Made by a program: the position numbers and the translations under genes | DNA from: Petrosia ficiformis | Taxonomy: Eukaryota; Porifera; Demospongiae; Haplosclerida; Petrosiidae | Direction of reading: 5' to 3' | Length of the DNA stretch: 64,000 bases | Assembly (NCBI GenBank): GCA_947044365.1 | Contig: OX345636.1 | Span: 57,515,746 to 57,579,745, forward strand | The notes under the pieces: model-generated | Databases searched by the model: none | What the model was told of the DNA's origin: nothing | What the model saw: only the letters and a program-made list of their open reading frames with translations | Shown: piece after piece, positions 1 to 11,318 of the stretch | Position numbering within the stretch: position 1 is the stretch's first letter | Layout of the letters: each line of letters starts with the position of its first letter

Positions 1-3000
1 ATTCGTTTGATCATCTACCATGTTTTCACTAGCAACTTCCAATGGGTAGAGGTGTTGAACGGGTCGGTTGAGAATGACAGAACGATCTAATCCTGATTGC
101 GTACGAACTCGTGCTCCTCTGACTTGTCCATCAGATCCTTTAATAAGTTCTTCAACAAGAGCCAGTTTCCAGAGACCACGAGGATGATTTTCGTCGTGAA
201 TGAGAACAACTTGACCAATCGAAATAGTCTTCACCTTGTCTCCCTTCTTATAATCGAGTCTGTGACTGGTTCTTAACTCGAGAAGATACTCTTGTCTCCA
301 ACGTTTCCAAAAGTGATCTAATATCTTGTTTAAATGTCTCATTCTGCGAGTCAGTTCTGAGTGGTCTGGTGATGTTTCGTAGTCTACATCAACCGCATCA
401 GGTATTCCTGGTAGGGTAAGTACTCGTCTACCGATTAATAAGTGTGACGGGGTCAATGGCTCATCAAGATCATCGGAAGAAACGTACGTCAGAGGTCTAG
501 AATTGATGATCATCTCTACTTCGGAAATTGATGTCAAAAGCTCATCATATGTAAGTTTCGCTTTACCGACAATTTTCTTCAGACAACTCTTCGTAGACTG
601 AATCATCCGTTCAAAAACTCCCCCTTGCCAAGGTGCCTTTTCCAAATTGAAGGACCAATCTACATTGACTCGAAGGAAATGCTGTTTCACATCAGGGTGG
701 TTTAATACCTTCACAATTGTCTTAGCAGCCGACTTGAATGTCTTAGCATTGTCTGATATCATCTTCATGGGAAATCCTCGTCGGGCAGTAAATCGTTTAA
801 AACAACGAATAAAGGTAGGAGCTGTGAGGTCAGGTACAAGTTCAAGGTGTATGGCACGCACAATACAACAAGTGAAGAGACAAATCCAGACCTTCTCACC
901 ATTGTTAATATACAATGGCCCAGCAAAATCCACTCCTGTACAACAAAATGGAGGAGCTTCTCTAACTCTACACGGTGGTAGTGGTGGTGGAGGTGGTAAA
1001 TTGAAGGGTTTTGCAGTGAATCGACGACATATTGTGCACTTGTACAATATTTTCCGGACAAACTGTCGCCCTCCAATTATCCAATATTGGGATCTCAATT
1101 GTGTGAGTGTATCTCTGACACCATTGTGTCCAACCTTGTTGTGGCAGTCCTTCACAATGAGGGTTGCTAAGTGATGTCTCTTGTCCAATATGATGGGATG
1201 TTGCGTGGACACTGGGATATTGGCATGAGTCAGTCTTCCTCCACATCTCCACACACCTTCCTTGTCACAGTAGGGTTCTAATTGTCGCGTCTGGGACCCA
1301 AACTTGTTGTCTGATAACAATGAGGTCTGCATCTCCTGTACCCAAGTCTTAAGAGCTTCATCGACATCTTTTAACGTAATGCTGTTGGTAACAGGGTCTT
1401 GTGAATCCTTCAATTTCGACTTTAGCAACTTAACAAATTTCAAAACATAGGCAGTAACCATCAACAGTCTCTCTAGAGAACTGTAGTCTTGGCATCGCAT
1501 TATATTACTAATTGAATTTGGGTTGTCATTGATCAGGGGGTTGTGAGATCCTACGGTTTTCATTTCCTTCAAACACTCTTCAGGTAAGTTTTCCAGCTCT
1601 GGCTCATTCGTCTCAATTAACTTAGGTCCATTCAACCACTGTCCGCACTTGTTGAGTTCAGCAGGATTCATTCCTCGGGAAGGAATATCAGCAGGATTGT
1701 GTTGTCCAGGACAATGTCTCCAATTCTCGAAAGAAACTAGTCGACGTATTTCTCTCACTCTGTTCTCAACAAATTGTTTCCACTCTCGATCAGTCCCTTG
1801 AATCCAACACAGGGTCACCTTTGAATCAGTGTAACAACGGGGTTCATCCAGCTGTAACTCAAACTTCAGGGCTTCTTGAACACTAACTACTAATCTTGCT
1901 AGTAGGAGAGAAGATAACAACTCTAATCTCGGTATCGATTGACATGTGGTTGGGGAGACTCTAGTTTTCGCTGCAATGAACTTAAACTGATGACTGTGAT
2001 CAAATGTGACATCTAGATATACGACGGCTGCATATGCCTTAGCTGAGGCATCACAGAACCCACAGAGTCGGAGAGTCATCATTGGTGAGTGGAATTGGCT
2101 GAAGTAGCAGCGTGGTAGTGTCATTGTAGTGGAACCCTTTAGTCCGGCCACGAGAGAATTCCACTTATTTAAAGGCTCCCCTGTCAACGGTTCATCCCAG
2201 TTCATCTTCAACTTGCAGATGTCCTGAAACAGGATCTTGAATTGGACAATCACTGGAGAGATGACACCTAAGGGGTCAAAAAACTTGGCTGTAATACTTA
2301 CAACATTTCTCTTCGTAGGATTTGGGATGTCCATAGCCTGAGCTATACTGCTGATGTCAAACTGTAATTGGTCTTCAGCTACATTCCAACTAATTCCCAA
2401 GATCCTTTGCTCATCATTAGATGTGTTGAAGTCACTTCCTAGTGTAATCTTCGAATACGATCGATCGTCTATATTCCTTCGACAGATAGATTCTGGTTTT
2501 TCTAGTAGAATTTCCATCTCGTTCCGATTCATCCTCGTTCTGAGGTTAGAGGAATTAGTGATAAATTTTCGTAGGTTAAATCCTCCTTCAGACAACCTTT
2601 TTTTCGACTTCAAATACAATTCAAATGTGCTGTCATCATCTTGTGCTCCAGATATAACATCATCTACATAAATTGATCGACTGAACTTTGTGACAAACTC
2701 AGGGTCTTCTCGCCTGTAGTTTTCCATGTGATGAGCAATGGTGGCGTTCAACAAAAAGGGGCTTGAAGATACGCCAAATACAACTCTTGTGAATCTGAGA
2801 ATGATGATGTCGGGATTCTTCTTCCTGGGATCATCAACCCAAATGAACCTCAAGACATCTCTGTCTTCTTCAGCTACCGATACCATGAGAAAAGCCTTCT
2901 CTATGTCTCCTGTTAAGGCTGTTTTGTGTACTCGAAATCGCAGGAGGATATCAAATATCCTTTGGTCAAATGGTGGTCCAGCATAAAGGCAATTATTCAG

Positions 3001-5391
3001 TGAGGGAACATCTCTAGATCGTGCTGAGGCGTCATACACCACTCTTAATTTTGTGGTCTCCCTATCATGTCGAACAACTGCATGGTGTGGAAGGTAGTGG
3101 ACTCTCTTGTTTGTCTTCACGAATGGATCTTTCACAATCTCCACAACTCCCTGACTTAACTGATCCCGGATGACGAAGTCATATTCAGACAACAGTTCTG
3201 GATTTTTCTGGAGTCGGCTCAGAAGGTTCCCTAGCCTCTTGCAACTCAACTCAAAGTTGTCTGGCAACTCTGAATGTGAATCCTTCCACGGCAGACGAAC
3301 CTCGTAACGGCAGTCCTTGAAAGTAATCTCGTTGATGAACTTGTCATAGACCGATAATTCGTTTTTTACAATTCCGAACGATTCAAGTTCCCAGAACTTC
3401 TTCAGCTGAGTGTCTAATGACTGATCTGGATTATTGTGTATTGTCTCACCATTAACTCGCAGTGCGTGTGTGGAGGCAATCAAATTGACAGCATTTTTTC
3501 CACTCTCCATCCCTTGTAGTGGACCAGATAGAACCCATCCTAGTCTGGTGTGGATAGCTGTAGGACCAATCCTCCCCCGTAAAACTCTACTTGTGACAAA
3601 ACTCCAATAGTAGTCGGATCCAATAAGTATGTCTACTTCCAGAGTGTCTCCTAGGTGAGAGGAATCTGCTAAGTCCAGTCCTGACAAGTGCTGAAAGTTT
3701 TCCCTTGCGAGGTTGACTGGTTGGCTACAAATAGGTTCACAAATGAGTGGTACGGCTAGAGCGGTTATTTTCACGCTTCCTCCATTCCTAGTTCCAACTC
3801 TAAGATTGACTAGATCACATTCTTGTCGTTTCTCAACAGAAGATCCAAAGGTCTTGATTGATATCATGTCGGTACGTACAGTCTCCAATGCGAGTCTGTC
3901 TCTCAATCGGTTAGTTACGTAGGATCTTTGGCTCCCACTATCCAGTATAATTCTGACCTGAATTGTAGTTGATTTTCCATAGGTTGGTGCTGTTGCTGTC
4001 TGGAGTAGCACAGGAGTTTTCGTTCCAACATACATTTGTGTTGATGGTAATTGTCGTTCAGACGGGTTCCTTTCAGAATCAGTTCCTCGGTCGGATGTTG
4101 ACACATTTTTCTGGCCTTGTGCTCTTTGGCACAAACTGACGTGGTGTCTACCATTACACTGGCTGCATCTAATATTGGATCGGCAGTCACGACTTAAGTG
4201 GTTTCTCTTGAGGCAAACGTAACATCTCCCTTCTCTCCTCAAAACTTGCTTCCTAGTTTCAACGTCAGTCACAGATTTACAAGCACTTGGAAAATGTGAT
4301 TCTCTGCAGTAGCAGCAGTTTACTCTTTGACTTCCAACTACGAATGTGGCTGTTGTAGATGGTATGGACCTTCTGGAATCACGTGATGAAGATGAGGTTA
4401 TTGCACTTGTATCAGCTCTCTCTCTAGCTTCGATTTCTTGTTCGATCAGTTCCATCAATGGGTCTAGTTCCCAATTATCTCCAGCAATGTGTCTGCTCAC
4501 CACAAGTCTCAACTCAGACGGCAACTTGTTCATCAGTACGGATGAAAGCAGAGTACCATAGGCATCTGATGTAACTCCGAGAGCCTTCAAGGCTCTAACA
4601 TGAGATTCGATCTGGTCATACAGTCTCCGTAACCCTCTCAAATTGTGATTAGAGGTGACAGGTTCAAGGTTCAAGAGAATCTCCATGTGTTTGTTGATGA
4701 TTACTTGTTTGTTCCCAAACCTCTTCTTCAGTATCATAACGGCTTCTTTGTAGTTGGATGCTGTAAGCGAGAGACCTGCTATTGCTTCAGATGCACTGTG
4801 CTCAATCATTGACGTTAAGTAGTTGAATTTGTCAACATCTGAGAGGTCGGTGTTTCGATGAACAGCCGATTCGAAGGAATCCCAGAAACTGGTCCATTTT
4901 GACACATCTCCGTTAAACTTCTTAAGTGACAGTTTTGGTAGCTTCACCTTCGTAGTGCCGGATACAGTTGCTGTGACTGTTTCAGAGGGAGGAGTCACAC
5001 GAGGTGTCGGGGTTGGAGATCTCGATGGTGCCAGGGACGTAGATCTTGAAGGTGTCCTCCTATCGGTGCTTGTATCTATAGCACCATCACTCATTTTTTC
5101 AATTTCTCCCAATACCTTCGTCAATTTTATGATGGTTAGTTGAATTCTTTCAGCAAAAATATCCGACTGCTGTATTTCCTCCTCCACTTCATCATCAGGT
5201 GTCTTTTCCAGTATCTTCTCATCGATCGTCGTCAAAATGGTTGCCTTTTCTTCAAGTGATTGTTTCAGTTGCATTAGCTTTAGAATGTCTGTACTCTCCT
5301 CTGTCAGTGCTTCGTCTACTTTCGTCAAAGTACGAGTAGTAGAGCCTCGGTGCCCTCCTCGTATTCGTTTTTGTCGAGCGTATTCACTCAT
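1..5391 (-). CDS. gag-pol: BEL/Pao retrotransposon Gag-Pol polyprotein, 3' end off the window
   Basis: Reading the minus strand from the ATG at 5391 gives 1,797 codons with no stop before the window edge; an in-frame TGA lies just upstream at 5404-5406. Domains in order: a charged probable coiled coil (about residues 20-100), a DUF1759-type Gag region (about 147-290), zinc knuckles (CYVCLKRNHLSRDC at 390-403 and a second CX2C...HX3C just after), an aspartic protease (DSG at 484-486), reverse transcriptase with YVDD at 908-911, RNase H (Asp about 1114 and 1189), an HHCC integrase zinc finger, integrase core with D1488, D1547 and E1594, and a DUF5641-like C-terminal region. This order is typical of BEL/Pao elements, which copy and reinsert themselves through RNA. 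All catalytic residues I looked for are present, so the copy looks young and may be functional. The C terminus is probably nearly complete because the DUF5641-like part is already passed. No env-like region is visible. Confidence 0.95.
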   Translation of the reverse strand, partial: MSEYARQKRIRGGHRGSTTRTLTKVDEALTEESTDILKLMQLKQSLEEKATILTTIDEKILEKTPDDEVEEEIQQSDIFAERIQLTIIKLTKVLGEIEKMSDGAIDTSTDRRTPSRSTSLAPSRSPTPTPRVTPPSETVTATVSGTTKVKLPKLSLKKFNGDVSKWTSFWDSFESAVHRNTDLSDVDKFNYLTSMIEHSASEAIAGLSLTASNYKEAVMILKKRFGNKQVIINKHMEILLNLEPVTSNHNLRGLRRLYDQIESHVRALKALGVTSDAYGTLLSSVLMNKLPSELRLVVSRHIAGDNWELDPLMELIEQEIEARERADTSAITSSSSRDSRRSIPSTTATFVVGSQRVNCCYCRESHFPSACKSVTDVETRKQVLRREGRCYVCLKRNHLSRDCRSNIRCSQCNGRHHVSLCQRAQGQKNVSTSDRGTDSERNPSERQLPSTQMYVGTKTPVLLQTATAPTYGKSTTIQVRIILDSGSQRSYVTNRLRDRLALETVRTDMISIKTFGSSVEKRQECDLVNLRVGTRNGGSVKITALAVPLICEPICSQPVNLARENFQHLSGLDLADSSHLGDTLEVDILIGSDYYWSFVTSRVLRGRIGPTAIHTRLGWVLSGPLQGMESGKNAVNLIASTHALRVNGETIHNNPDQSLDTQLKKFWELESFGIVKNELSVYDKFINEITFKDCRYEVRLPWKDSHSELPDNFELSCKRLGNLLSRLQKNPELLSEYDFVIRDQLSQGVVEIVKDPFVKTNKRVHYLPHHAVVRHDRETTKLRVVYDASARSRDVPSLNNCLYAGPPFDQRIFDILLRFRVHKTALTGDIEKAFLMVSVAEEDRDVLRFIWVDDPRKKNPDIIILRFTRVVFGVSSSPFLLNATIAHHMENYRREDPEFVTKFSRSIYVDDVISGAQDDDSTFELYLKSKKRLSEGGFNLRKFITNSSNLRTRMNRNEMEILLEKPESICRRNIDDRSYSKITLGSDFNTSNDEQRILGISWNVAEDQLQFDISSIAQAMDIPNPTKRNVVSITAKFFDPLGVISPVIVQFKILFQDICKLKMNWDEPLTGEPLNKWNSLVAGLKGSTTMTLPRCYFSQFHSPMMTLRLCGFCDASAKAYAAVVYLDVTFDHSHQFKFIAAKTRVSPTTCQSIPRLELLSSLLLARLVVSVQEALKFELQLDEPRCYTDSKVTLCWIQGTDREWKQFVENRVREIRRLVSFENWRHCPGQHNPADIPSRGMNPAELNKCGQWLNGPKLIETNEPELENLPEECLKEMKTVGSHNPLINDNPNSISNIMRCQDYSSLERLLMVTAYVLKFVKLLKSKLKDSQDPVTNSITLKDVDEALKTWVQEMQTSLLSDNKFGSQTRQLEPYCDKEGVWRCGGRLTHANIPVSTQHPIILDKRHHLATLIVKDCHNKVGHNGVRDTLTQLRSQYWIIGGRQFVRKILYKCTICRRFTAKPFNLPPPPPLPPCRVREAPPFCCTGVDFAGPLYINNGEKVWICLFTCCIVRAIHLELVPDLTAPTFIRCFKRFTARRGFPMKMISDNAKTFKSAAKTIVKVLNHPDVKQHFLRVNVDWSFNLEKAPWQGGVFERMIQSTKSCLKKIVGKAKLTYDELLTSISEVEMIINSRPLTYVSSDDLDEPLTPSHLLIGRRVLTLPGIPDAVDVDYETSPDHSELTRRMRHLNKILDHFWKRWRQEYLLELRTSHRLDYKKGDKVKTISIGQVVLIHDENHPRGLWKLALVEELIKGSDGQVRGARVRTQSGLDRSVILNRPVQHLYPLEVASENMVDDQTN

Positions 5392-5490
5392 CCTCTTTGG
5401 GCGTCAATTGGAATACCACGTGGTGATCACAAATTTCTGCTTTTTCAGTCTCTCTTTCACGATCGGCTGAAATAGCTCAAGACAGTCGTC

Positions 5491-5510
5491 TAATCCGGTT
5501 CGGCGGACCA
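5491..5510 (-). promoter_or_regulatory. Primer-binding site of the BEL/Pao element
   Basis: On the element strand the sequence TGGTCCGCCGAACCGGATTA starts about 120 bases before the polyprotein ATG and directly follows a segment ending in ATTACA, as expected where a 5' LTR ends in CA. Its complement ends in GGACCA and resembles the T-stem and acceptor of a eukaryotic tRNA-Tyr (CCGGT, then seven acceptor bases, discriminator A, CCA). The tRNA assignment is inference; the position and the TGG start are seen directly. Confidence 0.6.
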
Positions 5511-5930
5511 TGTAATGTAACTTCAATTGTCTGACTTGAGCTTCGTTCGACACTTATTCGCCCTTGAATACGCACTCAGTTTAACAACAACTTGTTATTT
5601 TTTACTAATTTTTCATTCAATTAAAAACTACAATATTCATAGTCAAATCAATAAACGATAATAATATTCATAATCAAATTTACATCACATGCATGCTAGG
5701 CTTAGAAAATACATAAAACACAGCCACAACAAGCTTAGAAAATATTACAGCAGCCACTCTGGCTTAGAAAATAACAATCAGTCACAATGGCTTTTGAAAA
5801 ATAGCTATCAGCAACCATGGCAGCTTAGAAATTAATTAATGTACAACCAATTAATTAATTATTAATTATTCATAGTTTAAAGTATACATATTTGAACTTT
5901 GATACTATTAAGAGATCAGTAGAAACTCTC
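5511..5930 (-). repeat. Probable 5' LTR of the BEL/Pao element (outer edge unresolved)
   Basis: The LTR should abut the primer-binding site, so its inner edge is placed at 5511. The outer edge cannot be fixed because the partner LTR lies left of the window; it must lie before enolase exon 2 (5973). Within it, about 5695-5840 holds an imperfect internal repeat in which a CAGCCAC-like word and GGCTTAGAAAAT recur every 35-45 bases. Confidence 0.45.
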
Positions 5931-5972
5931 CACAACTATGCCATTTTATAAACTAATCTGTTTAATCCTGAC

Positions 5973-6040
5973 ATCCAACATGATTTGATCCACTTCCTTC
6001 TGTTTTGTGACATCAACAATTGCAGAAATGAGAGCAGGAC
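5973..6040 (-). CDS. ENO: Enolase, coding exon 2
   Basis: After the acceptor TTTTACAG the exon begins GT-CCT-GCT. Joined to the last base of exon 1 it continues the enolase reading as ...NKIIG-PALISAIVDVTKQ, matching the stretch in animal enolases that follows the first conserved block. I end it at a GTCAGG donor after MLD (phase 0), because without that splice the frame runs through seven more codons to a stop. The donor is weak. The next conserved enolase block (DGTENK...GANAILG) is not found downstream, where the BEL/Pao LTR and polyprotein begin. The remaining exons are either left of the window, with the retroelement inside intron 2, or missing. Confidence 0.75.
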
Positions 6041-7145
<1,105 letters not shown>

Positions 7146-8739
7146 AGTAAGGGCTAAGCAACGGCTTGTGTTTTTACTGGAGAGGTGTGGCTCGGGTAAA
7201 CTTTTAACCCTTTAACAGCCAAAAACGTATTTTTACGTCGTTTAAAAGCTTATAAGCTATAAGGTTGTACTAGAGGGAGGGGTTGATGAAATCGGTTTCT
7301 AGTCTTGCCGGCTTCTTGCTGCATAGCACACAGTTTCGTAACCCGGGGGCTTTTGAAAAAAGAATGAATTAATTTTAACCAACCACACCTACCATGGATG
7401 TAATATATACTGATTGCGAGGTGTGGCTCAGCATCTCATTAAAATCAAAACCTTCGTTGCAGATGAATACAGGCAATTTGCAACTTTCTCCAACTTCTGG
7501 AGCAATCTAACACTCACCTCAACCTTGCTTACCAATTACTGCAAGCACAGCATCTACTAAGTCTGCACACGAACGCTATTTGTCACTTATTAAGTTATTC
7601 TCCCAACATCCCTTTCTCTCTCGCTAGAACCAGCTAGAAACCAAGTCTATACATCACACAAACATCAATATAACGTTCTACTCTCCTTTCACTTTTTATT
7701 TTTAAAGTACCCTAAGCTAACTTCAAAGTAACATCAAAGGGCGGACACTTGAATCAAAGCACTGCTAGACCACATCCAACGAAGCGTGGGCGTTTCGAAC
7801 AATAGAATGCCGACATGCCGCCACCACATTGGTATACTCTTGTAATCTACAGTAATTTGGGGTGTGGTACATCCAAGACCCAGCCATTGCAGTGAAATTT
7901 AGCAATGTAATAAGTAGGTGTGGTACTTCCTATCTGACGTGCAGGATGATCCCATGTTGTAAAATTACAACACTAAAAAACTGAAAGTGATACAATCTGG
8001 TTCAATTCTATATCTTTTGGAAGCCACACCCACCATATAATTATTGGGCCTAAATGTTTTCACAGATAACTGTAGTTGCTCTCTGAGAAAGATCGGATTT
8101 GGATAGTGCCTAGAAAGGTAGATTTTATGGTTTCACTGAAAAGCTACAGAATTCAGCTTTCTTCAGACTCTTGTAACTATAAAAGTAAAATGAATTTTCA
8201 GAAAACGGCTCTATTTGTTTTCTCAAAATGCATTGTACTTGGTGCACGCAATGATTTGTGGGCGTGGCTTTTGTGGTTTTGTACTTATTGCGATTGGAAA
8301 AATGGAAATTTTATATACGTTTTATCCAATTCCAGGACACTATAAAGGTGATTAGAAGATATGAAGGTTGGTTTACATCCAATTTTACTCATATTATATT
8401 ATATTGTACTTTGAAAGTCATTGGAGTCGCATCCGCCCACTCCCTAGTACTACCTTAATTATAGATGGGAGAATGCTTAGACCCAGTACTCGTTGTACCC
8501 CAATTTTGTCTGCTTTTGATGTAGTGCTTTACCATGATACAGTAACCGTGAGTTATAAAAATTGTAATAACTTTAGGGTTTTAGCAAAAGCCTTTTGTTA
8601 TTTTGCATCAAGTATAATATACGGACAGAGCAACGTAGCGATCTAATGAAGCCACAAGAGTGTTTACAAGTGTTCCACCCACTATTTTCGGATAGGTGTG
8701 GTGTTATTTAATCCCACTGTTTGACATTTACGCTGGGCC
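7146..8739. other. Intergenic spacer, no supported gene
   Basis: Only short chance frames. It contains phrases common to short repeats of this genome (accacaccyaccat, ggtgtggc) and a small perfect palindrome (GTTGTAAAATTACAAC, about 7957). I see no exon borders or conserved protein blocks. Confidence 0.5.
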
Positions 8740-8841
8740 GATAGTACGGAAACCGAGGGCGACATGCACGTTTATGTTCACGTTCATGTTCATGTTCACG
8801 TTCATGTTCAAGCACGTTGCGTCATGCACTAGCAACATATA
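8740..8841. repeat. Outer arm (left) of a nested inverted repeat
   Basis: About 100 bases whose reverse complement matches 10206-10287, including GCACGTTGCGTCATGCACTA and GCGACATGCACGTT. The left arm has extra internal copies of the 12-base unit ACGTTCATGTTC, which accounts for the length difference. Confidence 0.8.
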
Positions 8842-8951
8842 AAAATGAAGTGTGGCTGTAAAAATAAGGCGTTGGCGTAACTGCACCCACAAATAACCAT
8901 ACTCAAACAACATGGATGATAACCCTAACGATCCCAGGGCCTAAACTGTGT

Positions 8952-8971
8952 GGGGGGGGGGGGGGGGGGGG
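8952..8971. repeat. Poly-G run
   Basis: Twenty consecutive G residues between the outer and inner inverted-repeat arms. Confidence 0.98.
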
Positions 8972-9003
8972 TGGGCTCAGACCCCCAGTTTGTCACGCTT
9001 CAT

Positions 9004-10212
9004 TTATATATATATGTGACCCGATGTGAGAAAATAGGGCTTCTGTCGCAAAATTTGAAAATTGAGTTTTTATCGTACCTGAATAGAGCGTTAAGTTAGC
9101 TTTCATTTGTTATATCATACGTCCTGAACAAATATAATACGAAGGAACAGCAAGCGCTTAAACCGTTGGCACTAAAAATCTACCATTTTGAGAAAAACGC
9201 AATTAAAGTATAACATGTAGTAACATCATTAACTCCGTAAATTACCTTTGTTTATAAATGCACGTGACATTTTCCACGTGTTTGAACAGAAGAAAATGGA
9301 GGATCATCAGTATCTTTCAGAAATCTTCTTCAATCGTCATGTAAGTAACTCATTATACATGTTATAATCATTCATTATACTTTAATGAAACATTAGTTAA
9401 TATTAGAATAAAATATGAAGCAGGGTTTCTTGTATGCAATCTGTTTTCTTCTGTGATAACTCTCCTATAGTGATGTAGAAAGAAATAATATTTTTCATGT
9501 AATTTAGGGACTTACCTAGCCTTTTAGTGACCCTCTTCATCTTTAGCTGAAACATATACCTACATACAAAAAGTATATTTACTGTTAATGTCTTATTTAA
9601 CAGGTCAAGTTTATTTTCAGGACCCACAAGTTTCAAGAATTATCTGTATACAAAACACAACTAGTATTCATGAATAATTATTTCCCATTCATGTCTTTAT
9701 TTCCATCATTCACTGTTGTATATGCTTATTGATTAATAAATTTTAATTGTTTTGATATAATTATAATGTATTAACTTTAATTGTCAACTCACAGTTTTCA
9801 TGATCACTGATATGGTAGGTATGTCCTTCAACTTCTTGATTAGTTCATCTTGCTCCCTTCTTCATAGTTTTTACAGAGTATACCAGCAGAATTATGTTGC
9901 CATGTTTTCCATTGCTAGGGGGTGTGGCAATAATACTGCATATGCCCGTATACATTTCCGTGTAATTATTTGCGCTACGGTGAAGATGAAGTTCGATAGG
10001 GGTTGCTTTAACGGATGCTAGGGAAGCTTATGGAGCTCTCCAAGCCTCATTAAAGATATCATTTGGAAGGTTATACATTACTAATGCATCTTAAGCCAAA
10101 AAACCGTGATCGCCCATGTAACATGTAACTACACATTTTCACTCATATCTCAAATTTATAATTTGCGACATAAGCCCTATTTTCTCACATCCGGTCACAT
10201 ATATATATATAT
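9004..10212. mobile_element. 1.2-kb terminal-inverted-repeat element
   Basis: The left end (about 9012-9062) and right end (about 10145-10201) are inverted copies beginning ATATGTGACC and carrying GTGAGAAAATAGGGCTT. Both arms, about 200 bases each, are related to the 420-bp element at 23823-24242 (shared TTTTGAGAAAAACGCAATTA, AAACCGTTG, TACCTGAATAGAG). About 800 bases in the middle have no counterpart there and hold a TATA box, two CACGTG motifs and a candidate start exon. Termini sit in TA runs, so the target duplication cannot be defined. Confidence 0.7.
9252..9340 (+). promoter_or_regulatory. Promoter-like segment and possible 15-codon first exon
   Basis: TTTATAAA at about 9251-9258 is followed by CACGTGAC (9261), TTTTCCACGTGT (9271-9282) and an ATG at 9296 that opens 15 codons (MEDHQYLSEIFFNRH) ending exactly at a GTAAGT donor (9341). 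The motif order repeats the enolase promoter. It could be an alternative phase-0 first exon of the ankyrin gene downstream, the first exon of an element gene, or chance. I could not find a convincing partner exon inside the element. Confidence 0.25.
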
Positions 10213-10287
10213 GTCGCTAGTGCATGACGCAACGTGCTCGAACGTGAACATGAACGTGCATGTCGCTCTCGGCTTCCGTAGATTATC
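10206..10287. repeat. Outer arm (right) of a nested inverted repeat
   Basis: Inverted partner of 8740-8841. It abuts the right end of the inner inverted-repeat element, while on the left about 160 bases separate the two arms. Confidence 0.8.
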
Positions 10288-10924
10288 ATACCCTTCCACC
10301 AACGCTTCGCGGCGAGGGTAATTTTTTTTTTCTTTATGAAAATTCGATGCATACTGGACAAGACAAGATAGCTAATATTTAAGTCCGTCCGCAAAACAAA
10401 ACAAAAAGATAATAATATAATATGAAGGTGCTATAGCTATTTACACGAATAGTTTAACAAAAATGATTTAAAAGTGAAAACTACTGACTACACCGGTACC
10501 TAAGTAAAGTGATCATTGAGTTGACTGAAAAAAAAGTAAATGGAAAAAAAAAATTTAAATAAATAATTAATAAATAATAAAAGATGAAGGTGCTAAAGCT
10601 AATTACATAAAAAAATTAACAAACGTGATTTAAAAATAAAAGGGTTAGAGCTACTGACTACATCTAGAGGGAGAGAGGTCCAAATGACGATAACACTAAC
10701 AAAAAAGGAATGTCTATGAGCTTGAGTTTTAACAAAAGGTTGAAGAAGGGTTTGATTGTGAGGGTGACGGGGAGAAGGGCGAGGGTGGAGAGTAAAAACA
10801 TTAGATGATATAATAGACAAATTATTAACTATGTTGAAACAAACTATCAAGAGCCCATGAAAAAGCAGAGTTATTTCATGGGCTCCTGATACTAAGTTGT
10901 CATACCAGATGTCCATAGTACTTA

Positions 10925-11190
10925 GAATTGTACAGTTTGCTGTTACAATTTTCTTTACAATGAATATTTTGCAGTTCTTTACAATAGTGATAATGGTGAC
11001 TTCACAATTGTGGATGACGAAATTTACTACAGCACAGAAAACCGAGACTGGTAGTCTTTCATGAGATATAGAAATCAATACTTCAGTTGAGCCTGGATCT
11101 GATATTGAATATGAAATATTGCAAGACTTTGAAGATAATGGATTTGAAGAGATTGACCTTGATGCTGACGAAGAAAATAAAGTGAGGAAA
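10925..11190 (+). pseudogene. Possible remnant of an acidic protein, unidentified
   Basis: Two adjacent open stretches look more like protein than chance. About 10925-11052 reads ...SDNGDFTIVDDEIYYS... and ends in a stop. About 11090-11177 reads ...EPGSDIEYEILQDFEDNG... and ends at AAA-GTGAGG, a good donor sequence. Acidic stretches of this type occur at the N termini of some transposases, but no family is recognisable. The opposite strand is open over 10599-11303 (234 codons, Ser-rich), which I read as the antisense image of this Asp/Glu-rich stretch. Either strand, or neither, may be real. Confidence 0.25.
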
Positions 11191-11318
11191 AGAGATGGAG
11201 ATCTATCATATACGTATGAACTAAGTCTAACGCATATTTCATCTGTATTTATCATTCCTCCTGTTATGATGTTGTTAGATTTCAAAGTCTGGCAAAAAGG
11301 CAAAGGCTGAATCGAATT

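Noticed and set aside
1..5391. Plus-strand frames in 647-5470 as genes
   Set aside because: They are antisense shadows of the continuous BEL/Pao Gag-Pol frame on the minus strand.
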